A stretch of DNA of 9,096 nucleotides from Burkholderiales bacterium (GTDB lineage: Bacteria > Pseudomonadota > Gammaproteobacteria > Burkholderiales > Burkholderiaceae_C), in the NCBI GenBank assembly GCA_947450745.1, contig CANFYD010000122.1, positions 1-9,096 of the forward strand. The letters run 5' to 3'. Made by a program: the position numbers and the translations under genes. Positions 1 to 7,076 of the stretch are shown here, piece after piece. Below the pieces are notes generated by a model. It ran no database searches. It saw only the letters and a list, made by a program, of their open reading frames with translations, and had not been told where the DNA came from. Position 1 is the stretch's first letter; each line of letters opens with the position of its first letter.

Positions 1-1290
1 GCCAAAAAGCTGGGTACGACACTGACCGAGTTCGGCGGCATCATGGCCGGCAATGCCGAAGGCACCATCCCCGCCTATACCGGCGGCATCAAGACCTTCC
101 CGGCCGACTTCAAGCCGAACAGCGGTGCTTGGGCCGACCCGTTCAAGGCCGACAAGCCGGTTTACCGCATCGACAGCAAGAACGCGGCGCAGTACGCGGA
201 CAAAATGTCCGAGGGCCAGAAGCGTTTGCTGAAGCTGAACCCGACCACTTTTTATATGGACATTTACCCGACCCAGCGGTCGGCGGCGTATCCGGAAAAG
301 TTTCTCAAAGCGACGGTTCGCAACGCCACCGGTTGCAACACGCTGAAAGAAGGTCTGGCGATTGATGTGGCTTGCCGTGGCGGCTTGCCCTTCCCCATCC
401 CGACCAAGGGCATCGAGATGGTCTGGAACCAGATCTTGCATTACCAGGGTGAAACGGCGGTCTCCACTTCGGCCTCGCGCTCGTGGGTGATCGACTCATC
501 GGGCAAGCCGACGATGACGGCCGAGCAGAGCACCTACACCGATTCGGTCTGGTATCAGACCGAGCAGGCTGACCGCGATCCCAATGTGGCGTATCGCGCC
601 TTCTCCGTCACCAAGTCGCCCGCCCGCTTGGCTGGCGGTGCCACCGGGCTGCAGGACTTCATCGACCCGACCGTCTCGCCGCGCAAGGCCTGGAGCTACA
701 CGCCAGGTCAGCGCCGGATCAAGCAGTCGCCAGAGTTCTCCTACGACACGCCGGTGGCCAGCCAGGGCGGCCTGACGCTGTTCGACGAGTTGTTCGTGGT
801 GGGTGGCAAGCTCGACCGGTTCGACTACAAATTGGTCGGCAAGAAGGAGATGTATCTGCCCTACAACCAGTACAAGAGCAGTTTCGAGTGCCCGACGCTC
901 GAGCTGGCTTTGCTGGCCAAGCATGTCAACCCGGTGTGCGAGCGCTGGGAGTTGCATCGCGTCTGGGTTGTGGAGGCGACGTTGAAGGCCGGCATGCGCC
1001 ACGCGTACTCGAAGCGGATTTACTACTTTGACGAAGACATGAGCGCGGCTGCCAACTATGACGCTTTCGACCAGAACGGTGATCTCTATCGCTCGATCTT
1101 CAACGGCGTGTTCCAGATGTATGACAAGAAGTTGCCTTGGGCGGTCAAGACGGTGGTCTATGACTTCAACAAGAATATGTATGGCTACTTCAACGACGTG
1201 ATGGTGGGCGGCCACATGGTGGCACCGAAGACCTTCACCGAGCGGGAAATGAACCCGGAAGCGATCGTGACGCGCGAAACTGCACGTTGA
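1..1290 (+). CDS. DUF1329 domain-containing protein, 5' end cut by window start
   Basis: The frame is open from base 1, giving 429 residues. The first ATG at 43 is internal, because the codons before it (AKKLGTTLTEFGG) already match the usual N-terminal part of DUF1329 proteins. Full-length members are about 450 residues with a signal peptide, so only the signal peptide and a short stretch should be missing. Family hallmarks are the GLPFPIP segment at residues 128-134, an RRIKQSPEFSYDTP block near the middle, LPYNQYK, and a C-terminal RHAYSKRIYYFDEDMS segment. Two cysteine pairs (near 112/125 and in the FECP...NPVCERW region) could form periplasmic disulfides. The family is placed in a LolA/LolB-like fold and is thought to act in the periplasm or at the outer membrane on a lipid-like ligand; no reaction is established. 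It lies 23 bases before the YCF48-like gene and is probably co-transcribed with it. The family is clear; the function is unknown. Confidence 0.93.
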   Translation, partial: AKKLGTTLTEFGGIMAGNAEGTIPAYTGGIKTFPADFKPNSGAWADPFKADKPVYRIDSKNAAQYADKMSEGQKRLLKLNPTTFYMDIYPTQRSAAYPEKFLKATVRNATGCNTLKEGLAIDVACRGGLPFPIPTKGIEMVWNQILHYQGETAVSTSASRSWVIDSSGKPTMTAEQSTYTDSVWYQTEQADRDPNVAYRAFSVTKSPARLAGGATGLQDFIDPTVSPRKAWSYTPGQRRIKQSPEFSYDTPVASQGGLTLFDELFVVGGKLDRFDYKLVGKKEMYLPYNQYKSSFECPTLELALLAKHVNPVCERWELHRVWVVEATLKAGMRHAYSKRIYYFDEDMSAAANYDAFDQNGDLYRSIFNGVFQMYDKKLPWAVKTVVYDFNKNMYGYFNDVMVGGHMVAPKTFTEREMNPEAIVTRETAR

Positions 1291-1301
1291 CCTGAACCCA
1301 T

Positions 1302-1306
1302 GAGGA
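1302..1306 (+). promoter_or_regulatory. Ribosome binding site deciding a GTG start
   Basis: GAGGA sits 7 bases before GTG at 1314 and supports that codon as the start of the YCF48-like gene. The nearby ATG at 1300 is in another frame and reaches a stop after six codons. Confidence 0.7.
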
Positions 1307-1313
1307 CCACGCC

Positions 1314-2417
1314 GTGCTAAAACGACCAAGACCGATATTCCTGTTCGCCACATGTCTCTTGGTTGGGGCAGCACTGGCGGTGGGTGCAGGTTCGCTGCCG
1401 AAGCGGGCCAGCTTGCCTGACTTGCTCGACACGCCGACGCAGACCTCCGACTTTGCGAGCAAGGGCGCGACCAGCGGTATTGCGCGGCGCGGCGAGCGCT
1501 TGATTGCGGTCGGCCCGCGCGGCTTGATCTTGCTGTCCAACGATGGGGCCAAGCAATGGAAGCAAGTGCCCAGCCCCATCAGCTCGGACCTGGTCTCGGT
1601 CAAATTCGTCGATGCCAACACCGCCTGGGCGGTGGGGCATGACGCAGTGGCTTTGCGCACCACCGACGGCGGTGCGACCTGGCAGAAGGTGCTGGACGGC
1701 CGGTCGGTGTTGACGCTGCTGCGTGAAACCTATTCGGCCCGCGCCAAGATGGGCGATGCCGCAGCCGAGTCGCTGTTGCGCGAGATCGAGCGTTCAACAG
1801 CGCAATCGGCCACGCCGGATGTGCTGCCTGCGCCGTTTCTCGATGTCTGGTTTGCCGATAACGGTGAAGGCTATCTGGTCGGCGCCTTCGGCCTGGTGCT
1901 GCACACCAATGACGGCGGCAAGCGCTGGGAGCCGTGGATGGACCGGCTGGAGAACGAACGCCAATTCCACCTGTACGGCGTGACCGGCGAGGGCGCGCAG
2001 CGCTACATCGTCGGTGAACAAGGCTTGCTGTTGCAGCTCGACGCCGCAGCTAACCGCTTCGTCAAGGTGAACACGCCCTACAACGGCACCTTTTTCGGTG
2101 CCGACGTGCGCGGTGAGCGTTTATTGGTTTACGGCTTGCGCGGCAATGCCTTTGCCCGACTGAACGCTGACGCTCCGTGGAACAAGATTGAAACCGGTAT
2201 TGACGCCAATCTCGTGGCGTCGGTGACTTTGCCAGATGACCGCCTGCTGCTGCTGTCGCAGTCCGGTCATGTGCTGGCGGTGGCGGCCGACTTGAGCCGC
2301 AGCGTGGTGCTCAAGACCGGTGCTTCTGCCGATGTTCTGGGCGCCGTGGCCGTAGGCCCGAAGAGCATCGCTCTGGCGCGCGTGAACGGCGTGGGCACTC
2401 TCGCCCTCGAACCCTGA
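1314..2417 (+). CDS. Exported YCF48/BNR-like beta-propeller protein
   Basis: The product has 367 residues and starts at GTG with a good GAGGA site. Residues 1-26 look like a signal peptide: a basic start (KRPRP), a hydrophobic core (IFLFATCLLVGAALAVGA), then a mature part from about SLPKRASLP. Three Asp-box-like motifs of the form S/T-x-D-G-x-x-x-W are visible at about residues 75-82 (SNDGAKQW), 116-123 (TTDGGATW) and 198-205 (TNDGGKRW). Each follows a V/L-G-x-x-G or V-G-H-D turn, as in YCF48/Hcf136 and BNR-type propellers. The C-terminal half keeps the same strand pattern with weaker motifs. YCF48 in plants and cyanobacteria helps assemble photosystem II; the proteobacterial relatives beside DUF1329 and RND genes have no established role. 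A periplasmic scaffold or accessory protein of the adjacent transporter is the likeliest reading. Sialidase activity is not supported, since no catalytic set is visible. Confidence 0.88.
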   Translation: MLKRPRPIFLFATCLLVGAALAVGAGSLPKRASLPDLLDTPTQTSDFASKGATSGIARRGERLIAVGPRGLILLSNDGAKQWKQVPSPISSDLVSVKFVDANTAWAVGHDAVALRTTDGGATWQKVLDGRSVLTLLRETYSARAKMGDAAAESLLREIERSTAQSATPDVLPAPFLDVWFADNGEGYLVGAFGLVLHTNDGGKRWEPWMDRLENERQFHLYGVTGEGAQRYIVGEQGLLLQLDAAANRFVKVNTPYNGTFFGADVRGERLLVYGLRGNAFARLNADAPWNKIETGIDANLVASVTLPDDRLLLLSQSGHVLAVAADLSRSVVLKTGASADVLGAVAVGPKSIALARVNGVGTLALEP

Positions 2418-2445
2418 AGCTACTGTGCTTCGGCGCATGAGCGCC
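2416..2445 (+). other. Two small tandem hairpins between genes
   Basis: The 47-base gap between the YCF48-like gene and the transporter gene holds GAAGC/GCTTC (2416-2420 with 2427-2431, overlapping the stop codon) and GGCGC/GCGCC (2432-2436 with 2441-2445). No T-run follows, so they are poor terminators. They could tune the relative expression of the two genes or be chance structures. Confidence 0.3.
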
Positions 2446-2464
2446 CAACTGAAGGATAAAACTG

Positions 2465-4909
2465 ATGAGCGCACACGCGGGCAATCCTGCCATGCCTGTC
2501 ATCCGGGATTTACGGGATTTCGATCCCCGTTCCGGTAACTTGCTGGAGCGGTTTATTTTCAACAACCGGGCTCCAGTCCTTTTTCTGTGCGTGCTGGCCA
2601 CCTTTGTGCTGAGCTTCTTTGCGCTGAAGTTGGAAGTTAACGCCAGCTTCGAGCGGATGATTCCTTCGTCCAGCCCCTACATCAAGAACTACCTGGCCAA
2701 CAAGGCCGAACTGCCCGGCCTGGGCAACACCATCCGCGTGGTGGTCGAGAACAAGACCGGTGACATCTACAACCAGGAATACCTGGAAACGCTGCGCAAG
2801 GTCAACGACACGCTGTACCTGATCCCGGGCGTCGACCGCTCCTGGATGAAGTCGCTGTGGATGCCCATCGTGCGTTGGCGTCAGGTCACCGAGGAAGGCA
2901 TCATGGGCGGTGCCGTGATGCCCTCGGATTACAACGGGACGCCCGAGTCGATCGAGACGCTGCGCACCAATATTTCCAAAGCCGGCATCGTCGGCAGCCT
3001 GGTGGCCAACGACCTCAAGTCGACCATGATCATCACGCCGCTGCTGGACATCAATCCGCAGACCGGCAAGCCGCTGAACTACGGTGAATTTTCGGAAGCG
3101 CTGGAGCAAAAAATCCGCACCTACGAGAGCGACGCCGTGTCGGTCCACATCGTCGGCTTCGGCAAGATCGTCGGCGACCTGATCGCAGGTCTTCGCAAGG
3201 TGATGCTGTTCTTTGGCGTCTCGGTCGCGGTGGCCGGCGTGTTTGTGTTCTTCTACACCCGTTGCTTGCGCAGCACCTTGCTGCTGGTGACGGTGGCCGT
3301 GGCCGGCGTGGCCTGGCTGCTGGGCCTTATGCACTTGCTCGGCTATCAGCTTGACCCCTACACCATCCTCGTTCCGTTCCTGATCTTCGCCATCGGCCTA
3401 TCGCACGGGGCGCAGAAGATGAACGGCATCCTGCAGGACGTCGGACGAGGCACGCACAAATACATTGCCGCCCGCTACACCTTCCGCCGCTTGTTCTTTG
3501 CCGGCCTGACCGCCTTGTTGACCAATATCGTCGGCTTCGCGGTGCTGATCATCATTGACATCCCGGTGATTCGCGACCTCGCCATCACCACCAGCATCGG
3601 CGTGTCGGTGCTGATCTTCACCAAGCTGGTGTTGATCCCGGTGACGCTGTCCTACATCGGGGTCAGCCCGGTGGCGGCCCGCCGCGCCCTGGTAGAAGAC
3701 ATCGACACCGAGGCCGGCCGTGGCGTGCTGGCGCGGCTGTGGAAGAGCCTGGACCGGCTGACCGAGCGCAAGGGTGCGACCATCGCCGTGTCACTGGCCG
3801 CCTTGCTGACCGCCGGTGCCACCTGGGTGATGATGGACTTGCGCATTGGTGACCTCGACCCCGGCGCACCGGAGTTGCGCGCCGACTCCCGCTACAACCG
3901 CGACAACGCCTACATCACCCAGCATTACGGCCTGTCGAGCGACCAGTTCGTCGTCATCATGAAGACCGACGAAGACGGTTGCCGCTACTACGACTCGCTG
4001 CAACTGATGGATCAGCTGGCGCTGGAATTGCGCCAGACGCCGGGCGTGCAAGCGACCATGTCGATTGCCGACATGACCCGCTTCATCACCGCCGGCATGG
4101 CCGAGGGCAGCGGCAAATGGCTGACCATCAGCCGCGACCAGGCGATCACCAACGCCGCCGTCTCGGCCGCCATGATCGCCATGCCGGACATCACCAACCA
4201 GAAATGCTCGGTCTCGCCGCTGATCGCTTATCTGAGCGACCACAAGGCCGACACGTTGGCGCGCGTGCTGAAGATCAGCGAAGACTTCGCGAATCGCTAC
4301 AACGCCCCCGAAGGCACCGAGCGGCCGACGCGCTTCTTGCTCGCCGCAGGCAGCGCCGGCATCGAGGCCGCCACCAACATCGAAGTCGAGCGCGGCATCA
4401 TCAAGATGTATCTGGCCGTTTACGGGGCCACCGCCTTGCTGTGCTTGCTGACCTTCCGCAGCATCCGCGCCACCATCGTCGCAATGATTCCGCTGATCAT
4501 GACCACGATTCTGTGCAAGGCCTTGATGGTTTGGCTGGGCATCGGCCTGAAGGTCGCCACGCTGCCGGTGATTGCCGTTGGCGTCGGTGTCGGGGTGGAC
4601 TACGCGCTCTACCTGCTGAGCGTGCAATTGACGATGCAGCGCAGCGGTGCCACCTTGGCACAGGCCTATCGCCGCTCGCTGGACTTTACCGGTCGCGTCG
4701 TAGCGCTGGTCGGGTTGACGATGGCGGCGGGTGTGATCACCTGGGCCTGGTCGCCGATCAAGTTCCAGGCCGACATGGGCATCCTGCTGAGTTTCATGTT
4801 CCTGTGGAACATGGTCGGCGCCCTGGTGCTGATCCCGGCGCTGTCGCATTTCTTGCTGAACCCCCGCCAAGACCCCGCCAAAACGGCGGCCTACGCGGCT
4901 ACGGTCTGA
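2465..4909 (+). CDS. RND-superfamily (MMPL-type) transporter
   Basis: The product has 814 residues; ATG at 2465 follows GAAGGA at 2451-2456. The layout is the duplicated RND plan: TM1 at about 36-53, a periplasmic domain at 55-240, TM2-6 at about 245-397, TM7 at about 440-457, a second periplasmic domain at 458-645, and TM8-12 at about 646-796. It belongs to the predicted-exporter group (COG1033/MMPL) that includes MmpL and HpnN lipid transporters, rather than to the roughly 1040-residue drug-efflux pumps of the AcrB type. TM10 carries an Asp-Tyr pair (D712-Y713 in GVGVGVDYALYL) like the proton-relay pair of MmpL3. The matching TM4 position reads FAIGLSHGAQ, with Ser-His (313-314) instead. 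No membrane fusion protein or TolC gene is adjacent, so a conventional tripartite pump is not indicated. The DUF1329 and YCF48-like neighbours suggest transport of a hydrophobic or lipid-like compound by proton-motive force; the direction and substrate are inferred only. Confidence 0.93.
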   Translation: MSAHAGNPAMPVIRDLRDFDPRSGNLLERFIFNNRAPVLFLCVLATFVLSFFALKLEVNASFERMIPSSSPYIKNYLANKAELPGLGNTIRVVVENKTGDIYNQEYLETLRKVNDTLYLIPGVDRSWMKSLWMPIVRWRQVTEEGIMGGAVMPSDYNGTPESIETLRTNISKAGIVGSLVANDLKSTMIITPLLDINPQTGKPLNYGEFSEALEQKIRTYESDAVSVHIVGFGKIVGDLIAGLRKVMLFFGVSVAVAGVFVFFYTRCLRSTLLLVTVAVAGVAWLLGLMHLLGYQLDPYTILVPFLIFAIGLSHGAQKMNGILQDVGRGTHKYIAARYTFRRLFFAGLTALLTNIVGFAVLIIIDIPVIRDLAITTSIGVSVLIFTKLVLIPVTLSYIGVSPVAARRALVEDIDTEAGRGVLARLWKSLDRLTERKGATIAVSLAALLTAGATWVMMDLRIGDLDPGAPELRADSRYNRDNAYITQHYGLSSDQFVVIMKTDEDGCRYYDSLQLMDQLALELRQTPGVQATMSIADMTRFITAGMAEGSGKWLTISRDQAITNAAVSAAMIAMPDITNQKCSVSPLIAYLSDHKADTLARVLKISEDFANRYNAPEGTERPTRFLLAAGSAGIEAATNIEVERGIIKMYLAVYGATALLCLLTFRSIRATIVAMIPLIMTTILCKALMVWLGIGLKVATLPVIAVGVGVGVDYALYLLSVQLTMQRSGATLAQAYRRSLDFTGRVVALVGLTMAAGVITWAWSPIKFQADMGILLSFMFLWNMVGALVLIPALSHFLLNPRQDPAKTAAYAATV

Positions 4910-4924
4910 TCCCCTCACACTTTT

Positions 4925-4930
4925 GGAGAA
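4925..4930 (+). promoter_or_regulatory. Ribosome binding site fixing the ATG at 4935
   Basis: GGAGAA begins at 4925, and GGAG lies 6 bases before ATG at 4935. A TTG four codons upstream (4923) overlaps this site and is therefore unlikely to be the start. Confidence 0.7.
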
Positions 4931-4934
4931 TTCG

Positions 4935-5900
4935 ATGTTTGAACTGCTGATGAGCGCCGACATGATGGTCGAGGACCCGGACGGGATGACCGAGCTGCTG
5001 GTCAACAAGCTGGGCATCCACAAGCATGAGCGCTGGCGGCAAGCGTTTGCCGACCACCCTTACATCGCGCATTTCCTGCGCGTCCACAAGTCGCTGGCCG
5101 TGGCCCCCACCCGGGTCGAGCCCCAAGTGCATCTGGACAAGCCGAACCACGGCGACCCGATGTTCCACACCTTCCTGGAAAGTCTGCGCGACTACCAGGG
5201 CCGCCATCGCCCGATGCTGACGCATTCGATCGTGCTGGCCACGCACAGCGCCAAGTTCGACAACCTGATGGAAAAGCTGATGCGCCGCCGCCTGCGCTTT
5301 CGCATGGCGCAGCGCACCGCCGACATGCCGTTTGACCGCATGTGGATGGGTTGCACGCCGGAAGATCCGCGCTATGACCCATCGGTAGACGGTGGCTTGT
5401 GCATCGAGGTGATGCCGATCGAGCCGCTGCAAATGCCGGCCGACACCTTTGCCTCGCCGGCCCCGCAGCCGCGTGATCTGGCCGCAGGCGAGATGGTGCG
5501 CGTGACGGCGCGCGGCTTCTTGGTCCGCAACCTGGACGAGACGCTGCGCTGCTGCTCGGCCAACCTCGGCTGGGAGCCGCAAGACCCGGTCGAAGCGCTG
5601 TCCCAGGAGGGCTATCGCCGCGCCACCATGGGCTTCACCCTGCCCAACAGTGCTTCGCTCGACATCATCGAAGCGACGCGTTGGAATGGTGATGCCGGTG
5701 TCTACCTGAACAGCTGGGGACCCGGCCCTTACTACATCCGCATCGCGGTCAACGGCTTGGCGGCCAAGGCCGAAGACCTGCGCTCGCGCGGCACCAAGTT
5801 CACTTGGGTGGAGGAATCCGAAGCGGTGGGCGGCAAGTCGCTGATCCGCATCGATCCGTCCGAGCTGCGCGGCCAAGTGTTCGAGTTCGAAGAGTATTGA
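4935..5900 (+). CDS. VOC-superfamily (glyoxalase-like) protein of unknown function
   Basis: From ATG 4935 the product has 321 residues and no signal peptide, so it is cytoplasmic. The C-terminal part resembles paired VOC beta-alpha-beta-beta-beta modules: ARGFLVRNLDETLRCCSANLGW (192-213) leading to SLDIIEA (241-247), then YYIRIAVNGLAAKAEDLRSRG (266-286) leading to QVFEFEEY (314-321). E246 and E318 are candidate metal ligands at strand ends. A less clear earlier module may run from THSIVLATHS (96-105) to GLCIEVMP (154-161), with E158 equivalent. The first 90 residues match nothing I recognise. VOC enzymes include ring-cleaving dioxygenases, glyoxalases and methylmalonyl-CoA epimerase, so a lyase, isomerase or dioxygenase step is possible; a binding protein is also possible. 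The gene follows the transporter gene by 25 bases and precedes the enoyl-CoA hydratase gene by 6, which favours a metabolic role on the same pathway. The fold call is moderate and the reaction unknown. Confidence 0.72.
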   Translation: MFELLMSADMMVEDPDGMTELLVNKLGIHKHERWRQAFADHPYIAHFLRVHKSLAVAPTRVEPQVHLDKPNHGDPMFHTFLESLRDYQGRHRPMLTHSIVLATHSAKFDNLMEKLMRRRLRFRMAQRTADMPFDRMWMGCTPEDPRYDPSVDGGLCIEVMPIEPLQMPADTFASPAPQPRDLAAGEMVRVTARGFLVRNLDETLRCCSANLGWEPQDPVEALSQEGYRRATMGFTLPNSASLDIIEATRWNGDAGVYLNSWGPGPYYIRIAVNGLAAKAEDLRSRGTKFTWVEESEAVGGKSLIRIDPSELRGQVFEFEEY

Positions 5901-5906
5901 GTTGAC

Positions 5907-6749
5907 ATGACTATCCCTTCCAACTCGGACGCGACTTGCGGCCTGCTCGCCGCTGTTGCGCCAATCTGCGAGCCGGCGGTGCGTGTGGAACGGCAGGACG
6001 GCATCGGCTGGATCGTGCTGAACCGGCCGGGCCAGATCAACGCGATCAATGACGACATCCGGCGTGATGTGCCGCGCGCACTGGCCGAGCTGGACGCCGA
6101 CCCGCTGATCCGCGTCATCGTGATTCGCGGTGAAGGCGCGCGCGGCTTTTGTGCCGGTGCGGACATCAAGGAGCGGCGCGGCATCGAGACCTCCTTGCAA
6201 GTGCGCGAGCGCATGGAAAAAGCACGCTGGATTGAAGCGCTCGACCGGGTGCGCAAGCCGGTGATTGCGGCCATCCACGGGTTTTGCATGGGCGGCGGCT
6301 TGGAGCTTGCATTGGCTTGCGATATCCGCTTTGCCAGCCCGAATGCGGTGCTGGCCCTGCCTGAAACCGGCTTGGGTCTGATCCCCGGTGGTGGTGGCAC
6401 GCAGCGGTTGGCCCGTGCGGTCGGCCCCGGCCGGGCGATGGATTTGCTGCTGACCAATGAGCGACTGACGGCCACACAAGCGCTGGCGATCGGCTTGCTC
6501 AGCCGCGTCTCGGCCAGCTCTGAGAGCTTGCTTGCCGAAGTGGCGGACTTGGCTTCCCGAGTTGCTTGCAAGCCGCCGGTAGCGACTGCTTTTGCCAAGC
6601 GGGCGGCCCGTGCCGCGATGGAATTGGATTTGAAGAGCGGGCTTGATCTGGAGCTGGATCTGTTCGCCTTGCTGGCGACCATGCAAGACGTGAAAGAGGC
6701 CGCGCAGGCCTTCAGCGAGAAGCGCGCGCCGCAGTTCACTGGACTTTGA
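5907..6749 (+). CDS. Enoyl-CoA hydratase/isomerase family protein
   Basis: The product is a 280-residue crotonase-family enzyme. The crotonase core runs from about residue 25 (VRVERQDGIGWIVLNRP) to the end. The oxyanion-hole segments are RGFCAGADIKE (79-89) and HGFCMGGGLELA (124-135). Both catalytic glutamates of enoyl-CoA hydratase are present, E133 in GGGLE and E153 in LPETGLG, with the same 20-residue spacing as E144/E164 of the rat enzyme. It therefore probably adds water to a 2-enoyl-CoA in a beta-oxidation-type pathway, though relatives in this family also act as isomerases or hydrolases. The first 24 residues are a poorly conserved extension; a start at GTG within the VRVE segment is possible but less likely. 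There is no strong ribosome site (only GAAGAG, too far upstream), and the 6-base gap after the VOC gene suggests translational coupling. The chain length of its substrate cannot be told. Confidence 0.92.
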   Translation: MTIPSNSDATCGLLAAVAPICEPAVRVERQDGIGWIVLNRPGQINAINDDIRRDVPRALAELDADPLIRVIVIRGEGARGFCAGADIKERRGIETSLQVRERMEKARWIEALDRVRKPVIAAIHGFCMGGGLELALACDIRFASPNAVLALPETGLGLIPGGGGTQRLARAVGPGRAMDLLLTNERLTATQALAIGLLSRVSASSESLLAEVADLASRVACKPPVATAFAKRAARAAMELDLKSGLDLELDLFALLATMQDVKEAAQAFSEKRAPQFTGL

Positions 6750-6820
6750 GAGGGTGAGAGTTTCCGGGGCATTGATCGGAACCCGGCATCCCGCGTTCAC
6801 GAAGAAGTGGCTGGTTTGCG

Positions 6821-6919
6821 GGATCAGCGCGACGGCGCGTTTTGCTACGTGTCCCCCAGCGCAGCCTAGGGCTGCGGCCTCCTCCTTGACCTCCGCAAAA
6901 CGCTCCGCCGCGCTGATCC
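6821..6919. repeat. Imperfect 25-bp inverted repeat enclosing a smaller hairpin
   Basis: The left arm 6821-6845 and right arm 6895-6919 are complementary at 23 of 25 positions. Both start outward with GGATCAGCG and end inward with GCGTTTTGC (read on the arm's own strand). The 49-base interior contains a 7-bp stem CGCAGCC/GGCTGCG with loop TAG at 6860-6876. As RNA this would form a long, stable stem-loop just after the enoyl-CoA hydratase gene. It could protect the 3' end of the upstream message or be part of a dispersed repeat. The pairing is seen directly; the role is inferred. Confidence 0.7.
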
Positions 6920-6948
6920 TTCGGCTGTGCTTTTGTTCGTCCGGTTGG

Positions 6949-7066
6949 GTAGGGCGGGTCAAGACCCGCGAGCGATGGCGCTGGGGGCAACGGAATGCCA
7001 AGCTGAGCTGGCTTGGCGCAAAACGGGTGGCACAGCCGGCCCGACGCGGGTCATGACCCGCCCTAC
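6949..7066. repeat. MITE-like unit with 22-bp palindromic terminal inverted repeats
   Basis: The left end 6949-6970 and right end 7045-7066 are inverted copies with one mismatch in 22 bp, and both outer ends read GTAGGGCGGGTC inward. Each end is also palindromic by itself. The right end contains the perfect 16-base palindrome GCGGGTCATGACCCGC (7046-7061); the left end has the same 7-bp stem with AA at its centre (6954-6969). The 74-base interior has one further 7-bp hairpin, GCCAAGC/GCTTGGC (6997-7003 with 7011-7017). The unit is 118 bp and has no transposase. From memory, repeats of this GTAGGGCGGGTC type are common between genes in betaproteobacteria; that is recall, not a search result. 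No target-site duplication is evident. Confidence 0.72.
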
Positions 7067-7072
7067 AAATAA

Positions 7073-7076
7073 AGGA
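7073..7076 (+). promoter_or_regulatory. Ribosome binding site of the SDR gene, close to the repeat end
   Basis: AGGA lies 5 bases before ATG 7082 and only 6 bases after the palindromic repeat arm that ends at 7066. Folding of that arm in the transcript could affect ribosome access. Confidence 0.55.

Noticed and set aside
496..1374. A 292-codon minus-strand open frame opposite the DUF1329 gene
   Set aside because: It has no domain or ribosome site and is explained by codon bias of the DUF1329 gene on the other strand.
3979..4950. A 323-codon plus-strand frame inside the RND gene
   Set aside because: It is a shifted frame of the RND gene with an Arg/His-rich, low-complexity product and no independent start signal.
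3791..5023. A 410-codon minus-strand open frame opposite the RND gene
   Set aside because: The plus-strand frame encodes a full RND transporter with 12 membrane segments. The minus-strand product is low-complexity Gln/His/Gly/Ala-rich and has no credible start site.
6886..6915. Possible promoter starting with TTGACC at 6886
   Set aside because: No acceptable -10 hexamer is found at 16-18 bases, and the sequence is part of the loop and right arm of the 25-bp inverted repeat.
4899..7001. A 700-codon open frame on the minus strand across the VOC and hydratase genes
   Set aside because: It lies opposite two genes with clear family motifs. Its product is rich in Arg, His, Gln and Ala with no recognisable domain, as expected for the opposite strand of GC-rich codons.
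6754..7056. A 100-codon plus-strand open frame in the intergenic region (with a minus-strand partner at 6736-6990)
   Set aside because: Both run through the inverted repeats and have Arg-rich products without a ribosome site. Such frames are commonly annotated by mistake in dispersed repeats.
6788..7066. CRISPR array or tRNA as an explanation for the repeated structure
   Set aside because: There are no regularly spaced direct repeats and no cloverleaf or tRNA-type conserved bases; the symmetry is inverted, not direct.
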